From contig JBEKGS010000005.1 in NCBI GenBank assembly GCA_050012675.1, positions 54,513 to 118,512 of the forward strand: 64,000 nucleotides of DNA, read 5' to 3'. How positions within the stretch are numbered: position 1 is the stretch's first letter; the number at the start of each line of letters is the position of its first letter. Shown one piece after another: positions 1-8,903 of this stretch. The notes beneath the pieces were generated by a model that was not told the DNA's origin, did no database searches, and saw only the letters and a program-made list of their open reading frames with translations. The DNA comes from Fen-455 sp050012675. GTDB taxonomy: Bacteria; Actinomycetota; Acidimicrobiia; Acidimicrobiales; Bog-793. Made by a program: the position numbers and the translations under genes.

Positions 1-1
1 G

Positions 2-1015
2 ACGACCGAGATCGCCCCTGCCCAGGCGGGCGCCGTCCAGCAGTTCGCAGGCGAGGTGGCCGTTCGCCTCACTTACGACGGAACGGACTCCTTCCTGTCC
101 GATCCGGTGTCGGCGACCATCACCGCCCACTGGCAAGGTTCCGGCGCCGCCCCGGCAGTGCCGACGGGCACTTTCACGACCGAAACCGCGACCACGGCCG
201 CTACCTCGACACAGGTGAGTGACGGTTGCATCGTGTTCCAGAACATCGACGCCTACACCGACGCGGACGGCTCTTACGACTACACGATCTCGTTCGCCGG
301 CAACACCGGGCCGCCACCGCTCGTCACCGGCGGCGAGCAAGCGGACTCCAACCCTGGTGGAGCTCTGACGGTGACCATCAACTCGCTGACACCTGGCGTC
401 CCCGACACGGTCAATGTGACGATCGACACCGGCAGCCCGCTCACCATCGGCTACTACACCGGCTCCGGCGGCAACTGCTCGACGTCTTCGACCCTGTCAC
501 CGCCGCTTCCGAGCAACGGCGTCCCGGTATCGGTCTACAACTCCTACCTGGCGGCGTACTACCCCATCACCGACACGTGGCCCGCTTTTGGCACCGCACC
601 TTTGACTTCACTTCTCCTGTTCCCCTGGACGGGGGTCACGAGCGTGTGGACGGGTGATCAGGCCTATAGCGCGACAGCGGGCTCCTGCCCCGTCAATGCC
701 GCCGGCGGTCCCGCGTCGGTCTATCTGCGGGTCTACCCTCTCGACCTCATCGTTCACGGAGTCGCGGTCAGCACACTGACAGCCAAGGAAGTCTCAGGAG
801 GCGGCCAAGCGATGAACCTCAATGGCTCGGGGAACAACTGGAACACGAGCATGCCTCTCGGGGAGTACAGCCTGTTCCACGACGGCAGCACCACGTCGAA
901 TGTCTCGCCCGCCTGGGTGTGGGTGACGACGGCTGGCGTGTGCGGTGACACCCAAGTCGAGTCCAGCCCGCCGGCGGGATGCAACGGCGCAAGCCTCGCG
1001 GTGACGGCGTCATGA
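2..1015 (+). CDS. Hypothetical secreted/pilus-associated protein, 5' truncated by window edge
   Basis: The frame is already open at the left edge, so the N-terminus lies outside the window; 337 residues are visible. The product is rich in Thr, Ser, Gly and Pro, poor in charged residues, and has a few scattered Cys, as expected of an exported extracellular protein. I recognise no catalytic motif or named domain. Its TGA stop overlaps the ATG of the following prepilin gene (ATGA), so it is probably translated together with the two pilin-like genes downstream. By position it could be another minor pilin (PilV-like) whose class III signal peptide is off the edge, or a pilus-tip or adhesin-like protein. 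That role is inferred from context only. Confidence 0.6.
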   Translation, partial: TTEIAPAQAGAVQQFAGEVAVRLTYDGTDSFLSDPVSATITAHWQGSGAAPAVPTGTFTTETATTAATSTQVSDGCIVFQNIDAYTDADGSYDYTISFAGNTGPPPLVTGGEQADSNPGGALTVTINSLTPGVPDTVNVTIDTGSPLTIGYYTGSGGNCSTSSTLSPPLPSNGVPVSVYNSYLAAYYPITDTWPAFGTAPLTSLLLFPWTGVTSVWTGDQAYSATAGSCPVNAAGGPASVYLRVYPLDLIVHGVAVSTLTAKEVSGGGQAMNLNGSGNNWNTSMPLGEYSLFHDGSTTSNVSPAWVWVTTAGVCGDTQVESSPPAGCNGASLAVTAS

Positions 1016-1899
1016 TCGGCCGGAAGAGAGCCCTCGGGCGGCGGTGGCCCTCGTTGGCACATCGTGATCCGACGGTGTCGCAGGCCGGCTTCACTGCGCT
1101 CGAGCTCATCACCGTGCTCGCCATTCTGGCTGTCGTTTTCACGATCGTCACGTCGTTGTTCATCACGTTCAATCAGCAGACAACCAACACCCAGGACTCT
1201 GTGGTGGGGATCCAGGAGGAGACCGAGGCCCAGCAGACGCTCATCCAGTACCTGCGCGGCGCAAGCCAAATGCTCGCCGTCTACAACAACTCCGGGACCC
1301 AGGTCGGCCCGTCTGCGACCGAGCTCGACGCAATAACCTCGGAAGGATTCAACACCACCACCTACAATTCGAACTGCACGAACCTCGACGCCCTGTGGTA
1401 CAAGCCGCCCGCCGCCCTCCACGCCGACGCCCAGTTCGACATCACCTTCGACGTGCCGGCCTTGGGACCGGCGAACGGACAAACGGTCCCGCCGCAGCCC
1501 TGGTCGGCGATCACGCCGGCGGTCGACATGCCGACAGCCTTCACTCCGACCTCGAGCTGCGTGCTGTCGCCGTTGACAACACCCCGGACGGTTGCGACGT
1601 ACTACGCCCTCAGTTCCCAGACAAGTCCTGTCTTCACCTATTACTACTGGAACAACACGGTGCTCACGCCGCTCCCGGACCAGTCGCCCTATGTGCCGGC
1701 CTGCGCGGTCAGCAACATTGCGGCCGTAGGCGTGCACATCACCTTCCTCGACGGGCCCCAGGTACCCACCGAGGGATATGCAGCCGACCAGCCGACGACG
1801 CTCGACACGATCGTCTACCTGCGCGGCTCGGCGATGGCGTCGAGCGCGACCACCTCGACGACAACGACGACGACAACCACCGCGCCGTGCCCGAACTGA
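1012..1899 (+). CDS. Type IV prepilin-like protein (PilW/pseudopilin family)
   Basis: The 295-residue product has a textbook class III signal peptide: a basic leader of about 26 residues ending in Gly (QAG), then Phe at +1 and Glu at +5 (FTALELITVL), followed by a hydrophobic helix to about residue 50. Prepilin peptidase would cleave after Gly26 and methylate Phe27. The rest is a Cys-containing extracellular domain ending in a Thr-rich tail (residues about 278-292). I chose the ATG at 1012 because it overlaps the previous stop (ATGA) and gives a normal leader; an in-frame ATG at 979 is less likely. It probably assembles as a minor pilin or pseudopilin in the inner-membrane pilus complex. Which subclass (PilW, GspJ) is uncertain. 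Confidence 0.75.
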   Translation: MIGRKRALGRRWPSLAHRDPTVSQAGFTALELITVLAILAVVFTIVTSLFITFNQQTTNTQDSVVGIQEETEAQQTLIQYLRGASQMLAVYNNSGTQVGPSATELDAITSEGFNTTTYNSNCTNLDALWYKPPAALHADAQFDITFDVPALGPANGQTVPPQPWSAITPAVDMPTAFTPTSSCVLSPLTTPRTVATYYALSSQTSPVFTYYYWNNTVLTPLPDQSPYVPACAVSNIAAVGVHITFLDGPQVPTEGYAADQPTTLDTIVYLRGSAMASSATTSTTTTTTTTAPCPN

Positions 1900-1912
1900 G
1901 GAGATGACGCTG

Positions 1913-4240
1913 ATGTCCGCGGCAAGTAAGAACGGCGACCCATTGCCCAAGCTGCGTCGCAGGATCGCAACCGGAGTCGCGAGGCGACTCCAGATCGAAC
2001 GCGACGAATCCGGACAGGCACTCGTCATAGCGCTCCTCCTCGTGCTGCTCCTCTCGATCCTCGTCCCTGTCCTCGCGACACAGGTCCGCAACGAGATGAC
2101 AGCGACGAACATGTCCAGCTCGAGCGAGGCGGCCCTGGCGGCGGCCGAAGCCGGCATACAGGAGTATCGCAACTATCTCGACAACGTGCCCGCCTACTAC
2201 GCCCACAACTACGGCAACGCGGGCGGCGACGTGGCTCTGACCGGGTGGAAGCAGATCGGCTCCACCGACGAGTCCTTCCACTACGTGCCGGACCCGAGCC
2301 GCTTGGCCGTACAGACAGGCGGCAGCGCAGGCCAGATGCTGCTCGAGGTGACCGGCCGGGCCGGGGTGCCGGGCTCCTACGCCTACCGGTCCCTGCTCGT
2401 GAGCTTCAAGCTCTCCGGCATCCTCACAGACTCGTACTACTCCGAGTACGAGCTCTCCGACCCGAACGAGCCCGGCGTGCTCCCGAACGTCACGGTAAAC
2501 GGGACTTCCTATCCGATGAACCAGGTGGAGGTGGAGTACAACTACACAAATCAGTTGGGCACAACCACCACCTACGGGCCCCTGACACTGAGCGACGCGC
2601 TCTGCAAGTACCACACCTACGACGAGAACACCTTCGTCGATTCACTCTCTACCTCGGCCAACCCGGTTCTCAACCCATGGGCAAACGGGGGCGACCAGGT
2701 CGCGAGCGCCACGAACCCCTACTACGGCCCCTACTACGACGAGGCCGGCATCACCTACAACGTGCCCGACAATCCGGGCTGGCCCAACGGGGGGTCGACC
2801 ATCGTTATCCCCGGAGGTGTTCGGCCCTGTTCCGCCTACGGAGTGGGTATCTACGACGGCTCGGTGACCTTCAACGGCGTCGCCTACACGAACGACCAGT
2901 TCTGGCTGTGCGGCAACCCCACTTTCGACGGCTCGCCACCGCTCGTCTCGGGTGCCCCGAGCAACATGACCTACAGGGACAACTGGAGAGGGGCCGGGGT
3001 CAGCGGCAGTCAGTACATCCCGCAGGGCTATGTAGACGACTTCTACGACGGCTGCGGTGGCATACCCAACTGGGGCCCAGATGCGTCACAACACACGGTA
3101 GAACTCGGTGGCCAGCAGCATCTTCCTTCCACGACGGCCGGCCTCATCTCCTATGTCGACGGGACCAAGATGAACGGCTGCCTCTACACCGGTCCCACGA
3201 TGATCGAGTTCGTAAACGGCGGCACGATGAACGTCTGGAGCCCCCTCACGGAGAACACGGAGCCGAACTACAGTTCGGGCACTCGGGCCACCTGCAGCAA
3301 TCCCAGCGAGAATGGCGGGATTTTCTCGCCCGCCAACCCATGGCAGACGGGCATTCCTGTGCCCTCGAGCAATCCCTCTCTCAACCAGAGCGGTGTCATA
3401 TACGTCCAGTCGGAGCAGGCGACGGGTCCGGGATGTTCCAACTGCGGCAACCAGTCACCAACAGTCAGCTCTATCGGTGACGCAAGCGTCGCTTTCCCAT
3501 CTGGTGCGACCTGCATAAACCCCTTCTACTACAACCTTCCTGCCACCTCGACCCAGTGCACCGAGGGTGACGCCATCATCGAGGGCGAGCTCGAGGGCCA
3601 GTTGACCCTTGCCACGTCCGCCGACATCATCGTGTCGCGAGACCTCACCTATCAGTGCGCCGACGGGTCAGGTGGCGCGACGGACGCGGACCCGTCCTCT
3701 GTGGCCGCGTGCAACTCCGCCTCGGTCTCCAACGACGTCCTCGGTCTGCTGGCGAACGACGACTTCCTGATCGCCCATCCGCCGGGACTCAACGGCGACT
3801 ACAACACCATTTGCACAGATGACGGCACCGAGTCGAACCCCACTGTCTCCAACGTCGTGCCCTGGTCGTGCATGATCGGCAACCCGTCAGGCGGCAGCCT
3901 CCCGAACGGTGCCGTGGTCGACGGCGCCATCGTGACCTTGAACGGGTCGACCTATGTGCCCAATTTCGAACAAGGCCCGGGTCTAGGGGGGTTGTACGAG
4001 GAAGGCACGAACATCAACTACTACCCCGGGTTCAACGGTGTTTCGGGAGGCGCCGGCTACGACCAGGAGCTCTCCTACGACACCCGGCTCTCTTACTTGA
4101 ACCCCCCGCACCTGCTCCAGGCAACCGACACGGTCTGGAACGTAGTCGGCTTTGTCGTGTGCGGCACGGTCGACTCTGCCAACTTCACGGTCAGCTCGAC
4201 AACTCACGCCCAGTCGATCAGCTGCCCGTCTATTCCCTGA
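1913..4240 (+). CDS. PilX-like type IV pilus assembly protein with large extracellular domain
   Basis: A 775-residue protein with a basic N-terminus followed by SGQALVIALLLVLLLSILV at about residues 33-51, the PilX-type N-terminal membrane helix, then an amphipathic coiled stretch rich in Ala and Ser (about 66-85). The remaining 690 residues are Tyr-, Asn-, Gly- and Cys-rich and probably lie outside the cell. PilX proteins are normally near 200 residues, so the large C-terminal domain is unusual and could be an adhesin or pilus-tip module. I chose the ATG at 1913 because GAGGAG at 1898-1903 sits 9 bases upstream; ATG 1904 is too close to it. Third and last gene of the visible pilin operon. 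Confidence 0.7.
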   Translation: MSAASKNGDPLPKLRRRIATGVARRLQIERDESGQALVIALLLVLLLSILVPVLATQVRNEMTATNMSSSSEAALAAAEAGIQEYRNYLDNVPAYYAHNYGNAGGDVALTGWKQIGSTDESFHYVPDPSRLAVQTGGSAGQMLLEVTGRAGVPGSYAYRSLLVSFKLSGILTDSYYSEYELSDPNEPGVLPNVTVNGTSYPMNQVEVEYNYTNQLGTTTTYGPLTLSDALCKYHTYDENTFVDSLSTSANPVLNPWANGGDQVASATNPYYGPYYDEAGITYNVPDNPGWPNGGSTIVIPGGVRPCSAYGVGIYDGSVTFNGVAYTNDQFWLCGNPTFDGSPPLVSGAPSNMTYRDNWRGAGVSGSQYIPQGYVDDFYDGCGGIPNWGPDASQHTVELGGQQHLPSTTAGLISYVDGTKMNGCLYTGPTMIEFVNGGTMNVWSPLTENTEPNYSSGTRATCSNPSENGGIFSPANPWQTGIPVPSSNPSLNQSGVIYVQSEQATGPGCSNCGNQSPTVSSIGDASVAFPSGATCINPFYYNLPATSTQCTEGDAIIEGELEGQLTLATSADIIVSRDLTYQCADGSGGATDADPSSVAACNSASVSNDVLGLLANDDFLIAHPPGLNGDYNTICTDDGTESNPTVSNVVPWSCMIGNPSGGSLPNGAVVDGAIVTLNGSTYVPNFEQGPGLGGLYEEGTNINYYPGFNGVSGGAGYDQELSYDTRLSYLNPPHLLQATDTVWNVVGFVVCGTVDSANFTVSSTTHAQSISCPSIP

Positions 4241-4246
4241 TCAAAC

Positions 4247-4311
4247 GGCGGACTTCAGGCGCCCGGCTGAGCCGGAGCCGTCGGGCGGTTTGCAGCTGAT
4301 GGAAGTCCGCC
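4247..4311. repeat. Long-loop inverted repeat between pilX-like gene and xthA
   Basis: Ten-base arms GGCGGACTTC (4247-4256) and GAAGTCCGCC (4302-4311) flank 45 bases that contain further small GC-rich hairpins. It begins 7 bases after the pilX-like stop and ends 40 bases before xthA, so it may end the pilin transcript. No U-run follows, so a classic intrinsic terminator is not clear. Confidence 0.35.
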
Positions 4312-4351
4312 CGCCGTTGCGCCCCGGGCGCGGAGCAGCGACGCTTTGGGG

Positions 4352-5143
4352 ATGCGAATCGCGACCTGGAATGTCAACTCCCTGAAGGCACGTCTCGGCA
4401 AGCTCGAGGAGTGGCTCTCCTACGCCGCGCCTGACGTCGTCTGCCTGCAGGAGACCAAGATGTCCGACGCGGCGTTCCCGACGATGGCGTTCGCGGCGCT
4501 CGGCTACGAGTCCGCCCACCACGGCAACGGGCGATGGAACGGAGTCGCCATCTTGTCGAAGGTGGGGCTCGAACATGCGAGGACCGGCTTTGCCGGCGAG
4601 CTGCCCGAGGCGATCGAGGAGTGCCGCATCCTCACGGCGAACTGCGCCGGCGTTCAGGTCACGAGTGTCTACGTGCCGAACGGCCGCGCCGTGGGCAGCG
4701 AACAGTACGACCTCAAGCTTTCCTGGCTCCGGCGGCTTCGCGACGAGCTTGCGGAGACGACGACCGCGGACCACGAGCTGGTGGTCTGCGGCGATTTCAA
4801 CGTGGCGCCGGAGGACCGAGACGTGTGGGACATCTCGAAATTCCTCGGGGCGACACACGTGAGCGAGCCCGAGCGGGCCGCGCTGCACGAGCTCGAGTCC
4901 TGGGGGCTCGTCGACGCGTTCCGGACTGTCTATCCGGATGTCGACAAGCTCTATTCCTGGTGGGACTACCGCGCGGGCGACTTCCACAAGGGCCGCGGGA
5001 TGCGTATCGATCTCGTGCTCGTCTCCCGGGCGCTCGCCGGGCGCGTCCGCTATGCGCTCGTCGACCGGGAGGCGAGAAAGGGCATGGGGAGCGACAGGCC
5101 CCCGTCGGACCATGCGCCGGTTCTCGTGGACATCGACATTTGA
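4352..5143 (+). CDS. xthA: Exodeoxyribonuclease III (AP endonuclease family 1)
   Basis: 263 residues, normal length for the family. Xth removes 3' blocking groups and cuts abasic sites in base-excision repair, using Mg2+. Family motifs are all present: WNVNS (6-10), LQETK with the metal-binding Glu (32-36), GDFN (147-150), YSWWDYR (201-207), MRID (217-220) and the C-terminal SDHAP with the catalytic Asp-His pair (252-256). I chose ATG 4352 because the protein then starts MRIATWN as in homologues; a TTG two codons upstream is possible. It stands alone, converging with the psp operon. Confident. Confidence 0.93.
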   Translation: MRIATWNVNSLKARLGKLEEWLSYAAPDVVCLQETKMSDAAFPTMAFAALGYESAHHGNGRWNGVAILSKVGLEHARTGFAGELPEAIEECRILTANCAGVQVTSVYVPNGRAVGSEQYDLKLSWLRRLRDELAETTTADHELVVCGDFNVAPEDRDVWDISKFLGATHVSEPERAALHELESWGLVDAFRTVYPDVDKLYSWWDYRAGDFHKGRGMRIDLVLVSRALAGRVRYALVDREARKGMGSDRPPSDHAPVLVDIDI

Positions 5144-5201
5144 GCCCAGAGGCCAGGGGGCTCGCCCACAACTCACGGCCCTACTGGGCGCCGCCTTTGC
5201 G

Positions 5202-5810
5202 TCAGTGGACGGGCAGGCCCCAGAGAGGGAACCAGCGTTCGAGGTCGGGCTCCATCGAGAGGTCCTGAGCAAGGGTGACATTCAGCAGGCGCTCGCGCTC
5301 GGTGTCGCGTTTCTCCGCTGCCGGCAAGGGCACGAAGGGGTAGAAGGTGCCCCGCTTGTACAGGTAGACGAGGTAGGTGCCGGCGACCTTGGGCGCTCCC
5401 GTCGCCGCAGCGGGATCGGCTGCCCCACCCGGGATCGGCGCGAAACCGAAGACCGAGCAGAGCAGCTGCGGTCCCCAGCCGTGCTCCTCGAGGGTCGTGT
5501 TGACGACGTGGACCTCGTTGATCAGGTCGCCGAAGTCATCGTCTTCGATCACGATCCACCGGTACCCGTAGGAGTCGGACTCCTCGTGGATCTTGGCGTC
5601 GTCGCCGAGGTCGAGCAGCTGTGTGACCTCTGAAGCGGTGTCGGCGAACTGCTGTCCCGTGGCCGGCTTGAAGCAGACGCCCGCCTTGCCGGTGGGCCTC
5701 AGTCCCAGGGACGCCTCGAGGGTTATCTGAGCACCGGGGAGCCCGAACAGGTGGTCCAGGTCTGGCTTGGCCGGCTTGGTCCTGCCCAGGAGCACGTCGA
5801 ACAGCTTCAC
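5202..5810 (-). CDS. pspAB: PspA-associated protein PspAB
   Basis: 202 residues, matching the PspA-associated PspAB family: a cytosolic protein starting MKLFDVLLGR with a conserved acidic middle (residues about 65-100) and a C-terminal segment ending ERWFPLWGLPVH. Its biochemical role is unknown; the family is recognised by its constant linkage to PspA and HtpX in actinobacteria and archaea. The GTG start at 5810 overlaps the stop of htpX by four bases (GTGA), so it is the last gene of the pspA-pspAA-htpX-pspAB operon. It probably takes part in sensing or limiting envelope stress; that is inferred from linkage. Confidence 0.85.
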   Translation of the reverse strand: MKLFDVLLGRTKPAKPDLDHLFGLPGAQITLEASLGLRPTGKAGVCFKPATGQQFADTASEVTQLLDLGDDAKIHEESDSYGYRWIVIEDDDFGDLINEVHVVNTTLEEHGWGPQLLCSVFGFAPIPGGAADPAAATGAPKVAGTYLVYLYKRGTFYPFVPLPAAEKRDTERERLLNVTLAQDLSMEPDLERWFPLWGLPVH

Positions 5811-6754
5811 GCCGCGCGGCCCATCTGGGCCTCCAGCTCGGTGAGCTGCTGCAGGCGGCGCTCGAGGGTGGGGTGGGTGGAGAAAAGTGTCGAAAGGCTG
5901 ACACCTTTGGCGAAGGCGGGGGCGAAGAAGAAGGCGTTGAAGTGCTCCGCCGACCGGAGGTCGCGCGTGGGGATACGCGACATCTCCCCGCTCACCTTGA
6001 CCAGGGCTTGGGCGAGCAGCCGTGGTTGGCCGATGAGGATGGCGCCCGACCGGTCCGCCGCCAGCTCCCGGTAGCGCGAGAGCGTCCGGATGAGCATGAA
6101 GCTGATGGCGTAGATGATCGCGGAGAACAGGAGCATCCCGAGCTCCAAGATGGCCAGCTGGCCACCTGCGTTCCCGCCTCCACCGCCCCGGCCCCTGTTG
6201 CCCCCTCCGCCTCCGAAACCGCCGAACAACCCGGCGTAGAGGAGCACACGGGTGAGCAGGCCGGCCAGGATCCCGAGGAAGCTGGCGATGGTCATCACGG
6301 CGACGTCACGGTGGGCGACGTGCGACAGCTCGTGCGCCAGCACCGCCTCGAGCTCGGGCTCGCTCAGCCGCCGCAGGATGCCCGTCGTGACACAGACGAC
6401 GGCGTGCTTCTGGTCGCGACCGGTCGCGAAGGCGTTGGGCATGTCGACGTCGGCGATCGCCACCCTGGGCTTTGGCATGTCGGCCATGGCGCACAGCCGG
6501 TCGACGACGCCGTGGAGCTGAGGCGCCTGCTCGCGGGTGACCATCTTGCCCTTCATCGAGTACAGCGCGATCCGGTCCGAGTAGAAGTACTGAACGAACA
6601 GCAGCACGAACGCGATCACGAGGATGAAGACGAGCTTGACCCCTACGAGGAACAGCACCGTCACGAACAGGGCGTAAAGAAGGCCCAGCAGGAAGACGGT
6701 CGTCATCATGCGGGCGGTGAGCCCGCGATCCGCCGGAAAACGAGTACGTGACAA
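5807..6754 (-). CDS. htpX: Zinc metalloprotease HtpX (M48 family)
   Basis: 315 residues. Two hydrophobic helices at about 17-55 anchor it, followed by the peptidase domain with HELSH (HEXXH zinc motif, residues 141-145) and the downstream Glu ligand in the ELAADR segment. A Gly-rich stretch (about 175-195) separates two more hydrophobic helices. HtpX degrades misfolded membrane proteins at the cytoplasmic face of the inner membrane. The TTG start at 6754 lies 5 bases after pspAA; Met15 or Met16 are alternative starts. Third gene of the psp operon, so probably induced with it under membrane stress. Confidence 0.92.
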   Translation of the reverse strand: MSRTRFPADRGLTARMMTTVFLLGLLYALFVTVLFLVGVKLVFILVIAFVLLFVQYFYSDRIALYSMKGKMVTREQAPQLHGVVDRLCAMADMPKPRVAIADVDMPNAFATGRDQKHAVVCVTTGILRRLSEPELEAVLAHELSHVAHRDVAVMTIASFLGILAGLLTRVLLYAGLFGGFGGGGGNRGRGGGGGNAGGQLAILELGMLLFSAIIYAISFMLIRTLSRYRELAADRSGAILIGQPRLLAQALVKVSGEMSRIPTRDLRSAEHFNAFFFAPAFAKGVSLSTLFSTHPTLERRLQQLTELEAQMGRAA

Positions 6755-6759
6755 GTGGC

Positions 6760-7038
6760 TCAGGACTCCCCGGCGTCCTCGGATGCCAAGAACTCGCGTA
6801 GCTCCGCGAGAGTCGCTGTCTCGGGCGGCAGCGTCAGCTCCGAAGGCACGAAACGATCCGGGGGCACGGGCTTGCCCTCCGATCGCACGCTTTGCACCAG
6901 CCGTGTGAGCACGTCACGGAAGCTGTGCTCGTCATTGGAATCGAGGGCCGCAACCAGCTTCTTGTCGAGCTCCTCCAGGGCGGCGACCTGGTTGTCGGCG
7001 AACTCGTACTGGCCTTCTCCGAGAATGCGCACGATCAT
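6760..7038 (-). CDS. pspAA: PspA-associated protein PspAA
   Basis: 92-residue acidic protein of the PspAA family, starting MIVRILGEGQYEF with the conserved sequence FADNQVAALEELDKKL after it. It has no membrane segment or signal peptide. PspAA proteins accompany PspA in actinobacteria and archaea and are thought to tune the PspA response; the mechanism is not known. Its ATG overlaps the pspA stop (ATGA), indicating translational coupling, and htpX follows 5 bases later. Confidence 0.87.
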   Translation of the reverse strand: MIVRILGEGQYEFADNQVAALEELDKKLVAALDSNDEHSFRDVLTRLVQSVRSEGKPVPPDRFVPSELTLPPETATLAELREFLASEDAGES

Positions 7039-7883
7039 GATGCACTTCCCGCATCGTCGAGGCTGAACGGGTCGGCCGGTGTCTTGGACGCTCCTGCCGC
7101 CGGCTCGTCGTGCACGAGCTCACCGTCGACCGGCTCGTCGGCGCCCCCGTTGCCGGCGCCCAGCTCACCGCTCGGCGCCGCCGCTGGCGGATTGAGCTCG
7201 GCCTTCATCTGCGCGAGCTGGAGCTGCACGTCACCGGAGGCGGACGCCTTGTCGAGCTCTGCCTGGATCGGGTCCGAAGACCCCGACAGGTCCGTGAGGG
7301 TCCCTGAGGCCAAGAGCTCGTCGACCGCGCCGGCCCGCGCCTGCATCTGGGCGATCTTGTCCTGGGCGCGCTGCATGGCGAGGCCGGTGTCGCTCATCGA
7401 CTCGGAGATCCCCGAGACAGCTTCGCCGATGCGCGTCTGTGCCTGAGCCGCCGTGTAGGAGGCCTTCAGGGTCTCCTTCTGGGTGCGGAAGGCTTCGACG
7501 CGTGCCTGGAGCTGCTGGGTCGTCGCCTCCAGGCGCTCCTGTTGTTGCGCGAGCTGTTCATGCTGGGTCTTGAGGCCCTCGAGCTGTGTGGCGATCCCTG
7601 ACCGCCGGGTGAGGGCCTGGGTGGCCAGGTCCTCGCGGTTTTGCGCCAGTGCCTGACGTGCCTGGTCCTGCAGCTTGGCGGCAGCCTGCTGGAGCTGTTG
7701 GGCCTGCAGCTCGATGCGCTTCTTGGCTGTCGCTACGTCGGCCAGTCCGCGCTTTACTTGTTGCAGCTGCTCGATCTGCTTCTCGTAGGAAAGATCGAGC
7801 GTTTCGCGGGGGTCCTCCGCCTTGTCTAGGACCTTGTTTGCCTTAGCCTGGACGATGTTCGTCAGGCGCTTCATCACACCCAT
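7035..7883 (-). CDS. pspA: Phage shock protein A / IM30 (ESCRT-III-like membrane stress protein)
   Basis: 282 residues from ATG 7883, which has GGGAG about 8 bases upstream; longer in-frame extensions add no homology. The body is almost entirely heptad-rich coiled coil with many Gln, Ala and Leu, starting with the amphipathic helix MKRLTNIVQAKAN that PspA uses to bind stressed membranes. The C-terminus has an acidic, Pro/Ala-rich tail (about 225-282) typical of actinobacterial PspA. PspA oligomers stabilise leaky cytoplasmic membranes. First gene of the pspA-pspAA-htpX-pspAB operon; the 79 bases between it and the divergent mca gene must hold both promoters. Confidence 0.93.
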   Translation of the reverse strand: MGVMKRLTNIVQAKANKVLDKAEDPRETLDLSYEKQIEQLQQVKRGLADVATAKKRIELQAQQLQQAAAKLQDQARQALAQNREDLATQALTRRSGIATQLEGLKTQHEQLAQQQERLEATTQQLQARVEAFRTQKETLKASYTAAQAQTRIGEAVSGISESMSDTGLAMQRAQDKIAQMQARAGAVDELLASGTLTDLSGSSDPIQAELDKASASGDVQLQLAQMKAELNPPAAAPSGELGAGNGGADEPVDGELVHDEPAAGASKTPADPFSLDDAGSAS

Positions 7884-7962
7884 GTGCGCTCCCTTGCCAG
7901 TCTCACGTCCAGCATAGGCGGGTCGGAGGCGGCGGCTCACCGCGCCACTAGCGTTGCCAGCC

Positions 7963-8832
7963 ATGGACGACCAGCTCTGCATACTGACCGTGCACGCGCA
8001 TCCCGACGACGAGGCGTCCAAAGGCGCCGGCACGATCGCGAAGTACCACGCCGCGGGTGTTCACACGGTTCTTGTGACTTGTACCGGTGGTGAGGAAGGC
8101 GACATCCTCAACCCGATCATGGACACCCCCGAGGTGCGGGCCGACATCGCCGGGGTCCGTCGCCGCGAGCTCGACCAAGCTGCGGAGATCATCGGCTACA
8201 ACGAAGTCGTCCTGCTTGGTTACCGCGACTCGGGCATGCCGGGATCGAAGGCGAACTCCGATCCGCGTGCCTTCGCCTCCCAACCGCTCGCCGAGACCGT
8301 CGAGCGCCTCGTCGCCGAGATCCGCAGGGTGCGCCCACAGGTCGTCATAACCTACGGCGACGACCACGAGCACTACCCCCACCCGGACCACATCCGGGTG
8401 CACGACATATCGGTGGCCGCCTTCGACGCCTCGGGAGATGCGAGGGCGTTCCCGGATTCGGGCGAGCCCTTCCAGCCGCTGAAGCTGTACTACTCGGTCT
8501 GGTCGCGGGCGCGGATCTTGAAAACGCACGCGAAGTTCCTCGAGCTCGGAATGGAGTCGCCCTTCGACGAGAGCTGGCTGGAACGTCCCGGTGACGACGA
8601 CAAGATCACGACCTCGGTCGACCTGACGGGCTTCGAGGACATCCGCCGGTTGGCCCTGTTGGCTCACGCCACTCAGGTCGACCCGAACTCGAAGTACTGG
8701 TTCGGGCTACCCCCCGAGATCATGATGACCATCCATCCCCAGGACGACTACGTCCTGGCGCGCAGCCTCGTCGCGACGGAGCTTCCCGAGGACGATCTGT
8801 TCGCAGGCGTCCGCCATCCGGCGAGCCGGTAG
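7963..8832 (+). CDS. mca: Mycothiol S-conjugate amidase (Mca), PIG-L deacetylase family
   Basis: 289 residues. The zinc-site motif HPDDE (residues 13-17) follows VHA, and the distal histidines lie in YPHPDHIRVHD (about 131-141), both typical of MshB/Mca. The C-terminal segment with SKYWFGLP and the overall length fit Mca rather than MshB. Mca cleaves mycothiol S-conjugates to a mercapturic acid and GlcN-inositol, detoxifying electrophiles in the cytosol. I took ATG 7963; a TTG three codons upstream is possible. Mycothiol chemistry is restricted to actinobacteria, so this is a main taxonomic marker in the window. Confidence 0.88.
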   Translation: MDDQLCILTVHAHPDDEASKGAGTIAKYHAAGVHTVLVTCTGGEEGDILNPIMDTPEVRADIAGVRRRELDQAAEIIGYNEVVLLGYRDSGMPGSKANSDPRAFASQPLAETVERLVAEIRRVRPQVVITYGDDHEHYPHPDHIRVHDISVAAFDASGDARAFPDSGEPFQPLKLYYSVWSRARILKTHAKFLELGMESPFDESWLERPGDDDKITTSVDLTGFEDIRRLALLAHATQVDPNSKYWFGLPPEIMMTIHPQDDYVLARSLVATELPEDDLFAGVRHPASR

Positions 8833-8903
8833 CATCCGCCCGCGGCAAGGATGTAGGCAGGCGGTGCCGGCGGAGACGCCGCCGGCGCACTGAGGAGGAC
8901 GAC

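Noticed and set aside
1846..1890. Simple-sequence repeat of Thr codons
   Set aside because: It encodes the Thr-rich tail of the prepilin with mixed codons; not a tandem DNA repeat of note.
754..2172. Long minus-strand open frame opposite the pilin genes
   Set aside because: Low-complexity Arg/Val/Gly product typical of antisense frames in high-GC DNA; the plus-strand frames encode clear prepilins.
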